Positions 11,201 through 23,200 of a DNA stretch of 39,040 nucleotides are shown here, in pieces; positions within the stretch are counted from its first letter, which is position 1, and each line of letters starts with the position of its first letter. The notes beneath the pieces were generated by a model that saw only the letters and a program-made list of their open reading frames with translations, made no database searches and was not told where the DNA came from. The DNA comes from Lingula anatina (taxonomy: Eukaryota; Brachiopoda; Lingulata; Lingulida; Lingulidae), in contig NW_019773701.1 of the NCBI RefSeq assembly GCF_001039355.2, positions 1 to 39,040 of the forward strand, given 5' to 3'. The position numbers and the translations under genes were made by a program.

Positions 11201-14200
11201 ACATGCCCAACTAACGATATCTTTATCAAAATACACGAAGTAAAAGCTCATTTGGTAAATTTTGGACTCTAAAAAACGTCTTTTTTGCTTAGCCCGCGAG
11301 TTAATGAGCTACGTGGTCACGTGGTCCGATGACGACAATCGGTGCCACCCGGCGGAGCTGTCAAACTCAGCTGCACTGTCTACCTGTAAGATGACTTTTC
11401 TGGCTTCTGATAAAAGTTTATACTCATTTAAATATCTTACCCGAGGGGTCTAAATCCTCGTGAAGCTGTGTAAAACCATTTCCCGTCTATTCAATTCTTT
11501 AACAAGCATTTAATTATGGTTATCCCAAGTTGTGTAAAACACTGCATTTGAATCACTTAAGGGTACTGTTGATTATTCCATATGAGGTCCATGTTATTTG
11601 TGAAATTCAATTAATTTTATTAAACTGACACCCCGTCTTGCATACTTTTATTAAACTGAAGTAAACAATGCCTGTTATCTTTAAAAGTCCTATCTTAATC
11701 ATCCATCTAACTGGAACTTCTTTTACCTCTTAATTAGAGGTTTAAATGGCATTCAATTCTCCTGTAGCCTTTGTCTTGCGAGTATCGAACGCACTCTCGC
11801 TGGCGATATTTATCTCAGGTAAAAATCTACCTGTGCGTTAGTTTCAAAGAGCAGCTCCCGCAGACCTGGGGGTACTAGATCAAATCTGAACACCAGGTTT
11901 ATTGAGGAGCTAGAGAAACAAAGGAAGAATTTTTCCTGCACAGCTTCATAGGAATTTTAACACGGACTTGACTAACAGGGTGACATTGGCAATTTTCACA
12001 AACAAATAATAAAACTATATTTCAGTTAGCCTCCTTTTAAATAAATATACCGCTCTGGGTAAATTAGAATATTTATTAAATCGCGAGAATATTTTTGACT
12101 TAAATGATTTTATTATTAATGGAAATTAAGCTACTATATGTGGTGCATTTGCTGTGATTACGCTGTCCTTCATGTTTTGCGTTAGTCTACATTTTGCTGT
12201 ACGTGCTTGGAATTTTTTAAAATTTGTGCGTACAATTTTTGCAGGTCTGGTTACGCCCCTGTTATGTGATGAAAGTCTAAATTTGGCAATTAGTTCCTTA
12301 GCTTATATCTTAATAGAATTGCAGTGTAAAATTTTCAACAAGATGTTGGTGCAATAGCCCTTTACTCTTTGTGGATATTTCCCCGTCAAAGTTTGTCTAA
12401 AATTATCTTTCAATCTTTACTCTTTCAAGGACAGTATAAAGTTATCTGACATATTTTCGTGAAAACTTAATGACAAGCCAAGTGTCTCCAGTTCATTCCG
12501 TACTCAATTTTACCCAAGCAAATTTTTTTCTTGAGTAGATCTTTATAGCACGCTGTTATAATACAATTTTTCGAAGAGGGGATTTAAATCAATATTAAAA
12601 ATATTGTAGCTTCATACTTAAAAGAATTGGGTATCTCCCGCTTTTCATAATGTACTAAGTTATGTACAATGAACTTAGTTATCAGTAGTGCTTTTTTTAC
12701 ACCCAACATTTTTTTTTAAATCCGTATGTGCCTTTCAGTATATCCCCTACCAGGTTAAATCTCCATGCATAATTAAAAATATACAAACGTACGTAAAACT
12801 GCACGTTTAGTAAACACATTAAAGTAATAATTTTTTTCCATGCTACTAGTAGCAAACAATGCTCTTTTACCTTGATCTGCTTCATGTTTTTGGGTTTGAC
12901 AATTAAGCTTACAAATTTGCAAAAAGTTTTACGTACAAACGCAGAATTTGCGTTTCAAGTTATAAAATGACAAATCATTTAAATTATTTAATATTTCAAA
13001 TGAAATAACCTTCAGAAACAAATCCTCAAAGCATAAACGAATTAGGATTACAAACCATTTTATTACAGCAGTTTCCATTTTTTCTTTAATAAACCGCTCT
13101 ATTTCCTGTTTTTCCTCAACACGTTTTTGTGTTTGAACTCAGTTGTTTAAATATTGATATTTAACGTCATTTACAAATACCAATAAAATAACCCCATGAA
13201 ATAAATGAGATATATTGAAAAATATGAAAGCCCACCAAGACGAGTTTGATACATGTTATTACCTGGCTTGGGAAGTGCAGCGGTGCATAATTAACAGGTG
13301 TTGTTGTTAACGAGCTCTTGGTCAACTACAATGCATTTAAAGCCTCGGTCACAACCGGCCGCACGGGCTCTTACGGGCTGTTTGCGTCCAAATTTTGTGC
13401 AGAATCTCACGTCCCACGCAAGGCCTTCTTACGCAATTTCGAGTTCGCGGACAGCCCGTAAGCACGTACGGAGGATGTTGGACATGTCCAAAAGATTCTA
13501 CGAATAGCCTGCGAACAGCGAGGCCGCAGGCGTAACTTGCTCCCCTCGCACAGAGTTAGCAAGAGAGACGCGCGTTGTGCAAGACGCACGTCGCAAACAA
13601 TGAAGGAGCAAGTGCCCTTTGCGAGTTGAGTGCCCTTTGCGCCCTTTGCGCCCTCACGAACAAAGTCGAGAGCACACCGGAAATGCGTCGCACTTGCGTC
13701 ACCCCAACGCCTGGTGTATAAACGGCGTGCTCACGACGCACGCTCGTGTCTTTACAATGAACGTCGACTTTGTAACGTGAACAACAATTTTCAAAATTTT
13801 CAAATTTTTGCTCAGTTTAGCTTCTAATATGCCTCCAAAAGGCAACAGAAAGAAGCTTACATAGTAAAAAAAAAGCGAGGAGGAAGAAGAAAGAAGAGGA
13901 GAACAGGAAGCAGAACTGACGTACGCCGTCAGTACGTCACCACAAGTGTCAGGCAAAATTGACGCAAAAGGGCACTACTTTCGCCGTGCGTTGCATTCCC
14001 TTCGTAAGTGGTGAGTGTGTGCCACGTACACAGTAAGCAAGACAAACTCAAGAAATGAGCACAATTTCCACGACCACCGCTCCTTGCAGCTAACGTCCCA
14101 GCCTGAAAGGACATCTCATGTGGCCCTTGCGACTCGCAAGGCAGACTTTCCTCTTCCTCTACGACCTCCACGGCCTCCGCAACCCCCAAAAATCGCAGGG

Positions 14201-17200
14201 GACGTACGATCCTGAAATTCGTGCGTCCGGTTGTGACCGAGGCTTTAAATGCATCGGCAATTAGTAAGCTTACCAACTGAGGACAGTTAATCTGAAAGAC
14301 TATCAGCTTTTGATATGATCTAAACCACCTGATGTGACCATGATTTCGAGCATCGCAACTATTGTCATCAAAGTTAGTAAGTAAGTCACGGAAGACCGTC
14401 ACAGACAAAGAAAAGATTGTCAACGGGTGCTGCAATTTTGGTGAATCCCACGGCAACACACTGGAAACACACTGAACTCCATTCAACACAACTTTCCTAA
14501 ACTTCTCTGCTGGTATGCATCATGCAGCTCAGTTGAGTCTCATAGACCTTTATCCTCATTGTCGTCACAGTACCACGTGACCCATATCAGTTGCTTCATT
14601 TATACATATTGAGATGAGGTTTACTAAAACGCTTTTTTTTCTACAAATAGATTGTTTTTATAATTTTTAAATGGCGGGGATCGATTAAAACATACCTCTA
14701 GTGTATAGATTGAGTGCTGAATCCTCAGAATCCGAGAAATGGATTTTTATGTGTCTCAAATACTTTAAATTAATGGTTTCTTGATATAGCATGATTACGC
14801 TCAAATACATTGTAAAAAGTCAATACATTGTATTGACTTTTACAAAGCTTGAGAATGAAAATGAGAAGGATTGTATTAAGGCCCAAAACTATAGGGACAC
14901 ACTATAAATGACTTGAATATATCATTAGAATACATTAGTGACAAATCCTTCTAAGCTAATGTACAAGATCAAATAAAACGTGTTTAACCACTAATTGGTT
15001 GCTACTTTTTATCCACTTTGTGCTTTATAGCCCATAAGGTGTCCCTCGATAGCGTTTGAAACCATTTCAAAAAAATTGCGAGTGCAGTTTATGTTTAAAG
15101 ATCTTGCGAAAAAGTCTGCAATAATACAATATTTTGTCGTAAACATTACGGTGTTTTGAGAGCAGATTTATTCCTCTAGTACAGGATCGCAATCTGTTTG
15201 ACGTCCATAAAATAGACAATGGAATTTTAATAATAGGTGCAAGATTAATATTATCCATAATATTTTGCGATGTTTTGATTGTTGTACGTAGTTTGTATGC
15301 ATTGCTTGAAAAGAGATTTCAATGTGTTTGATTCACAAATGCATCATATTGATCAAAAGGGCAACATTTAATTTCATGCTATAAAGCGCGCGCACACACA
15401 CACGTTTTTGTCCATCAAAGCCTTTTTTTAGACAAATCTAAAAGGCATTGCTAGGTAATTCTATTGCTGTGCGTGCGACTGAGACATGAACACTTCAAAG
15501 CTTTAACAAAGCTTTAACCATAAACAAAACAGAAATTTCTTTGAATTAATGGCTTCTTGATGTAGTATGCTTACAGTACTCTCGAAAACATGGTAAAAAA
15601 TCAAAACATTGTGTTGACTCCTACAAAGCTTTAATGTGAAAAAGAAAAGCACTGTATTAACGCCCAAAACGACTGGAAGGCACACTTACAAAAATATATC
15701 ATTAGGATGCCTTAGTGACAAATTCCTCTTAACTAATGAGCAGGACCATTTAAATGTGTAAAAAAACTAATTGATAGTTACTTTTTATCCTCTTCGTGCC
15801 ATATGGTTTATAAGATGTCCCTGATGTCGTTTCAGACCATTTTCAAAATTGCGAGCGTAGTTTATGTTTAAAGATCTCTAAATAAATAGTAAATATGACG
15901 GCGTTTTGGAAGAAGGTTTATTCCACTGATTCAATCTTCTTGTCCATAAAATAGACAATTTTTAAAACAAAGAACAGAAATTTCATTAAATTAATGGCAT
16001 CACTGTTGTTGTATGATTACGCTAAAATGCACTGTAAAAAATCAAAACATTGTATTAACTTCTACGAAGCTTTAATACGAAAATGAAAAGGATTGTTTTA
16101 ACATCTAAAACAATTGGAAGGCACAGCTACAAAAAAAAATTGCTTAAAAACATCAGTGGAATCCCTAAATGACAAATCCTTCTAATCAAATGAACGAGAT
16201 GAATAAAAAGTGTAAAACCACTAATTGATTGTTACTTTTTCACCTCTTTGTGCCATAAGGTCTATAGGCTAAGGTGTCCCCGATGTGGTTACAAACCATT
16301 TCCAAAATTGCGAGTGTAGTTTATGTTTAAAGATCTTGTGAAAAAAGTGTGCAATAATACAATAACATATCGTAAATTTTACGGCGTTTTTGGAGCAGAT
16401 ATATTCCTCTGGTACAGGCTCCAATTGTCTTTTAATGTACATAAAGAAGTCATTGGGATTTTTATAAGAGATACGAGATTAAAATTATCCATTAAATATT
16501 GTGAGATGTTTTGATTGTAGTTTGTATGCATTGCTTGAAGCGAAATCTCAATGTTTGTTATTCTCAATTGTATCATAATTGTATTAAGCGCTGTATAAAG
16601 CACACACATGCGCGCGAGCGTGTCTTTGTCCCTCAAAGCCATTTTGATGAGACATATCTGAAATGCTCTGGTAGGTTGTTCTAGATCAGTGCGTGAGATC
16701 CAGAAATTAACACAGCAAAGACACTGGTTTGTTGCCAATGTTTGTCATTGTAGGCAGAATACAAAGCTGCAAAGATAGACAAAAGAATAGAGAATCTCAT
16801 TAATTTAACACCTTCATTGTTGCAGTAAGATTTAGCTCAAATATATTGTGAAAAAATCATGCTCAATAACGTATTTGTTTCCACAAAGCTTAAATTTGAA
16901 AACGAGAAGCACTGTTTTCACAACAAAAAACTATTGGATGGCACACCAAAATTGACTTAAGTCAATCATTAACATACATTAGGGTACATATATATATATA
17001 TGGTGCAGACCCAGTGTGTTTTTGTTTGGGGGATGGGTCTTTATTGATGACGGACTTATATTGACAGTCTCATCAAATAATATGTCTTTGTTCGTTTAAT
17101 TTAAATTAGAATATTGATGACATTTATAATTGAAATGATAATTATCTTCAGTCACAGTGCAGATTCGGATAAATGCACTGAAATAAAAACCGAACTGATA

Positions 17201-20200
17201 TGAAAACACTGTAAAGTTCAGTGAATTGAAATCTTCACTGAAATCTGTCTGTACAGTCCCGAACGTAATTATATCTTCACCTCTAAAGGTAATAACTCTG
17301 TCTGACTGTTTAGATAACGGTTAAAACATGTGCAACAATTGATTAAACTAAATCAATTGCAAAATCGTGAAAGTCACTTCCATTTGCATTGTTTTTAATA
17401 TCAGCGGTCAAGGTCACAAGAGAGGGTGCGCCAAATTGATTGCTCCCACTCATCACATCATACATGTACCATATTGGCCTGGAATGTGAAGTTAACGGAT
17501 CCAAAAGAAATTACTTTGGATCATTCGGGTTTTTTTTTTTTTTAATATTTCACGCTAGCAAAAATGGAATAGCATGCTCATTTCTAAACGGATTTTAGGT
17601 CAGACCTCCTGGACTAATATGAAAAGATATGTTTGTTGCAAATATGACGGATTGTCTTTCCTAGAATCAATTGTGTCACCAACTGGACATAATTTAGGCG
17701 GAAAAGGTGCCTGTACAGCCCACACGCCTGACAAATTAACTCGTAACTGTGAATTTTGACAATTCAAACTTTAAAAATCGCACGGAATTTGCACAAAATT
17801 CTATTAATTATTTGGTTTCACTCAGTTTTTTCTATATTTCCTGTTACAGTCAAATACGCCCCGCTCCGACCAGTCAAGTAGAATTGCCGTGTGTAAAGCA
17901 TGGCCGTGCACGGACAATTCTCGCTGCTGTGAGGATTGCACCAGCGGAGAGGCCGTTTGTTTGGGTGAGAATTACTTTTCACCATATTGGGAGTGGAGGG
18001 AAGTTGTTGCATTTATTCTATGTTGGTAACCGTAGTGAGGCAATGGGTTTCCATTAAATAGTGTGTTTTGCATGACCCTTCTAGAGCAACTCCTGTTGAA
18101 CCAATAAATGATAAAGAGAAATTATTTTTTTTCAGCGATAATGTAAACTGTGTACAAAACGGAGATAATTCAATAAACGCTATTTTAGTTGTACTTGTAC
18201 CCCCCCCCCACACACACACATACAAACACACACACACACATAAACAGGCATTCCTATTATATTACACAAATAGGTTTGACTGGTCATAGCTAGACAATCT
18301 TTGTGTATTTTAATACTGTTCTGGTCGAAAAGCAAACACTGACACAATAATAATTTTACATCTTGACTTGAGTCTTCAACTACTTTCAATAATACAGACT
18401 TAAGTTTCAGCTTGAGAGTTAATTTAGAATTTTCTCTAGCACTTCTGAATATGAAAAATTTAGTATGAAGCATAATTAAGTTTTTAACATTATTCTAACT
18501 ACCGAAAATAAATTCAAAAGGCACAATTTTTATAACAAAACCTGTAGTTTGTCTTAACCTATGTTCAACTTCAGTCCAAATTTTTTTCACTAATTCACAG
18601 TCAACAAAAAGATGCTTTATAGATTCGCAGTACTTAAACATTACAGAAACTGCAGCAGGGATTCTCAACCATATGACATTTAAACAGCAAGTCTTTGGTG
18701 CCCAAGATTCTCTTAATTATTCTTTAGTTGAACCATTTTAACCTTACTTCTTTAACTTTGACCAAAGCATTTTTGTATGTTTGTTGCCATTCTATTTTAC
18801 TACCCAGGTCTTGTTCCCATTTTTGTTCACATTTCGGCCTTTGTCCTAGTCCTTTTATGTATATGTTATATATTCTTTGACAAACTTTTTTATCTTTACA
18901 TAATAGTTGGATTGCACTTGGGACCTGTAGTAATGGCAGCATAACATTTGCACTCAGATGTCTAAGCACAGGATAAGCACCAAAGATTGCTTTTTTTTAA
19001 ACCATAATAGAGTGTAAAAGGTATCTGAATTCCCATGCCATCAACAAGATATTCTAATGATAAAAAATTTCCTTCACTACTGAATAAATCTTGGATAATG
19101 TGGAAACCTTTGTCAAACATATTATTTTAGTACATTCTTCTGTTTTCTGATAATAGAGCAGAATTATACCAGACTGGAGCTCTCAAAATTTCAGCTATGC
19201 TATTGTTTGCCATTTTTTTCTGAGAATTCTGAAAAATATACAAGAATTTCTTTCCAAAATAGATTGCACCTTTGAGATAATTCATGTGTGTATATTGGTT
19301 CAAACTGAGTCAATCTGCGAACATCCAATTCAGTGGCTTCAGAAAATAGTTTACTCATGACTTTATCAGTGGTTATCAATCTGCGTATCCATGTAAGTTT
19401 TAAGGCTCTCACAAAGGACTTTAAGTGTATCATGCCACAACCACCCTGATTGTAATTCTGAAAGAGTGTTTTGCGGGCTACTTTTTCAACTTTACCATGC
19501 CAAATAAATTTATATAACAAACTTTCTAAATTTTGGAGCCACTCTTCACTAGGGTTAGGGAGTGAAAGCAGTAGGTGTGTTATTTTGGGGATAAGTAAAG
19601 ACTTCACAACTGTAATTTTACCTAAAGTAGTAATATTTCTTTTTCCCCACTGATTAATTTCAGATTCTATTTGCTGAAGCTTGGTGGATTATTAATAAAG
19701 TTCCCATTCTCCTTTACAATTTTCTTTATAGTTTTATTGACATAATTTCGTTTTTTCAAGGGAGAAAAAATATTTTGAAGGTTTTTCTTCTTCCTCTGAC
19801 CATTTTGCTTTAGTTCTTATGAAAACACCCCTGATATGTTCTTGTCTCATTTCTTCTCCTTCTAGTTTCAGTATTGCGAGTTGATTTTCATGTTCGGGTG
19901 TGGGATTTTCAGTATTTTGGGAATATATCTCTGTAATTTTTCAGCCAAGGCTTTCATTCTTATATTTTTCTCCTTTTTCTTTGCTGAGCTGTAAGCAATT
20001 GTAAATCCTCTAACTTGTAGTAGTATCTGTTCAAAGAAAGCTTGCTCATCTACTAAAAAATCAAGGTCTTCATCACTTATTTTAGATAATTCTGATTTTT
20101 TGTATGGACTTGCAGCATATTGATATTTAAGGTCATTTATTACTTTCTTTACTCCGGTAATATATACTAGATCCTTCAAAAGCTTATTATTCATTTTCCA

Positions 20201-23200
20201 GAAGCCCTTCCCTTTTTTTTTCTCTGAAAGTATGAGATTCAGGTGTATCTTTCAGTCCGATACCCATAAGTTATTTCAGTTCGATCGACAAGATTTATTA
20301 GTTCACTAGAGATAAGGAAAAAATCAAGTCTAGCTCTTTTTGTAGGGTTAGTAGATGCCCAAGTTTATTGCTTCATTTGTTCATGTTGAATTCTCCATGG
20401 GTCAATCAGGTTGAACTTTGTTTTCAACTGCAAGAGAGTGTCTCTTGCATGTGGATTATTAACTCGTCTATAATTATAGTAGTCTAGATCATAATCCTGC
20501 ACCAAATTAAAGTCTCCCATCATTAATACAAAGTGACCCTCAAAGTCACCAATTATTTGTCCAAGGTGGTCAGAAAATTCTGGGTCATCTTTATTTGGAA
20601 CATACAAATTGACAAGAAGGATAGAGTATTTATTTTCTACCTCAATTTCAGCAATCACATAATTACCTTCTTTCCCCAGCGATTCTTTTGTGATCTTAAA
20701 TTCAAAATTATTATTGAACAAAATTGCCGTACCCCTTGCATTTGATCTACCTGGACTAAGAATTGTTTTGTACCCCCATATAGCCTTTACTTTTGATTTG
20801 TTCTTCTCTAGTGAGTGTCTTGGATACAATATATAGAGTATCTTTTCTGTTTCAAATAATTCAGGACATCTCTTCTCTTGTGAAACCCTCCCAGACCTCT
20901 ACAATTCAAACTAACAATATGCAAACTCATTTTGTACCTACTTTTTGTAATTCATAATATTTTTTAGATATCTCAGTAAGCAGATGACACCTCTGAATTG
21001 TTACATACACACGGCTGTTTCACAATCAAGGGTACAAAATAGGGGTCACATTGAGAGAAAAATTAACTCTGATGCATTTGTTTAATTTTGTAACAGATAA
21101 AAAGAATAACACCTTAACTATGATATCTACAATTTTTAGAGCACAATATTAATTACTTTTTGTGCTACGCTTAAATTAACAGAACGCCCCTTAGACTATG
21201 ATCTGGGGGTACGGACACTACACATTCAAGTAACTGATGCTTTTGTAACTGAAATATCATATTGTTTACCTGTTATTTTTGCCAAAATTCTAAAAAAATC
21301 AAACTAAAGAAATAACAGCAGTACTTTAACCAAAAGGATACAAGTACATGTATTAATCAAAGAGTTTTTTAGAGAAACACCACAGCACGTTTTTCAGTGG
21401 ATGCTGGAGCTTGGTTGTGTGTCATTCAGTTTGACTTTCATTCACCAGACTTTAATTTTAACTTTTCTTTCTGTTGCTTGACCTTTTTTATTTATTCATT
21501 TTTTTTGGTTTCAGTCTTGATTCCTGTTTTTGGAGTCTTTTCTTCTTTTTCATCTCTCGTTAATTTGCACCTCTTATTCTACTGTTTTCAGGATTGTTGG
21601 GTTTCTGCTTCTCCTTAACTCTCTGTCAGTATGCCCTAATTTCTTCTCTTTACTTTAGTCTTTCTTGCTGGGCCGGCCTAGGATGATTCTTCCTTTTTTT
21701 TGCTTCTCTTCTATGTTACGTGCATTCAACGTATAACGTCTTCCTTACGTGCTTCAGCAAGATTATCTTTACGGATAGTAGCTCTTTGACCTTTTTTTTT
21801 CAAATTATTTTTTGCTGAAAGTAAAATTTTCAGGATCCCTTTTTCTTTACCTATTTGGCTTTTTGTTTATTGTCATCCATATTTGATACTTCATTCACTG
21901 AGAGTATAATAAATGTACTGTTAATTATGCATGTATTGAAGTGTTCGTACCACCTCAAAATATATCATATACATTAATCCATAGAATATTAATCCATATA
22001 CAGTTTATTATTTTGCAATTAGCTATATTTGGCAATATATTCAAACCAATACTGTTCATTTTGAATGCAAGGAGTAGCATCTTTACTGATATTATTTCTT
22101 TGCAAAATCTATTGCCTGACTCTAATTAATCAGTATCACTTTATCGAATATATATTTATATACAATATTTTCTAAACATCACAAGACATGAATGCATTTT
22201 ATATAGTCTAAAACAATATTTTGTACCATATTTTGATGTTTTATCATCATTGATAAGTAGCCAGTTATCCAATGGTTAATGTAGCCTATAACTTGGGGGT
22301 ACGGACACTACATTTGGCACCAAATTCTTGCATATCTTTTCATAATAAGGGGTTATGTGCTATTTTCTTCCTGCAAAATAAATGTCAGTGTAGACATTAT
22401 AGAATAATAATATCAGAGAGAATATGCTGTGATTCCTAAATAAAACAGATGGGGGGGGGGGGGGGTACGGACACTACAAAAAGTAGGAGACACCAAGGGG
22501 CTCATGATTATAAATACCATAGCATTAATAATAATGGTTACATATGCACAACTCCTTTATTATGTTTAAGTCATAATATGGCAAATTCATCTTATTATCA
22601 CGTAGGTGATTTCAAAGTTATATTTGACCTTATCAAATATGTTTTTCATTGCATTAAGAAAAATAAGTGAAATGTGTATCATAGCCAGTTTCTGCAAAAT
22701 GGTTAAAATATTTTTTTTTCTCAGAACATATCTTTGGAAGAACCTGCTAGAAGAGAAGACAGATGTTGTGGGAATTATATACCAATATCATATTCACCAT
22801 AAATCATTGACATAAAGAGCTAGTGCATCATCTTTATGACCTTAATTGCAAATGCCCCACCGTAACAGCTAAAAATAGGTACTTTTTGAACACATAATTG
22901 GCTATATTTTTGTAAATTGTAATCCGATTATTATAATTCTTTTTTATTTTTGCTCCTATGAACAGTGTCTTTGATATTAGTCTATCAGCAATCTCCAGTC
23001 ATAAATTGTTAATTTATCGGTCACTTGTAACATTAACCACATTTAATTGTTCACCCTGATTGTGAAACAGCCGACAATAAATATAAGACTCATAGGTGGT
23101 AGGTGAAACACATCATAAAATAACGAAATGCCAAGTATATACTGTAACACGGATACACATGCATTCACACCTGATGTACTTGTACTGTTCCATTCATACA

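Larger units (their letters stand above)
18290..20931 (-). mobile_element. L1/Tx1-like LINE ORF2, RT core deleted
   Basis: Read on the minus strand. The endonuclease starts at 20931 (MSLHIVSLNCRGLGGFHKRR, then YCIQDTH) and includes MMGDFNLVQDYD near 20510 and RARLDFFLIS near 20310. A linker (MNNKLLKDLVYITG) follows at 20194-19868. Immediately after NGNFINNPP near 19690 the sequence jumps to INQWGKRNITTLGKI near 19660, which normally lies after the RT catalytic centre. A C-terminal CCHC-like motif (CSFC, then IKHLFVDC) lies near 18610-18650. Stops and frameshifts occur throughout, and IQDTH has Asp where the usual catalytic Glu stands. The element is dead and lies in intron 2 antisense to gene B. 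Confidence 0.8.
21012..23073. mobile_element. 2.06-kb terminal-inverted-repeat element
   Basis: CGGCTGTTTCACAATCA at 21012-21028 is matched by its exact reverse complement at 23057-23073; similarity continues a few bases further with an indel. ACA abuts both ends (21009-21011 and 23074-23076) as a possible 3-bp target duplication. The minus strand at 21400-21890 has decayed Lys/Arg-rich frames (LKKKGQRATIRKDNLAEARK) that I do not recognise. Its left end is 81 bp upstream of the LINE ORF2 start, so it may have inserted into or beside the LINE. The superfamily is unassigned. Confidence 0.6.

Noticed and set aside
13929-14489. 186-codon minus-strand open frame
   Set aside because: It crosses the right end of the 13332-14253 inverted-repeat element, so it is a composite of transposon and flank. 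No family signature was seen.
16379-16738. 119-codon minus-strand open frame in array block 3
   Set aside because: Equivalent positions in other array copies are interrupted, so it is a chance frame in a repeat.
18200-18241. CA tract as Z-DNA regulatory element
   Set aside because: It sits at the 3' end of a dead LINE, where simple-sequence tails are expected; no promoter context.
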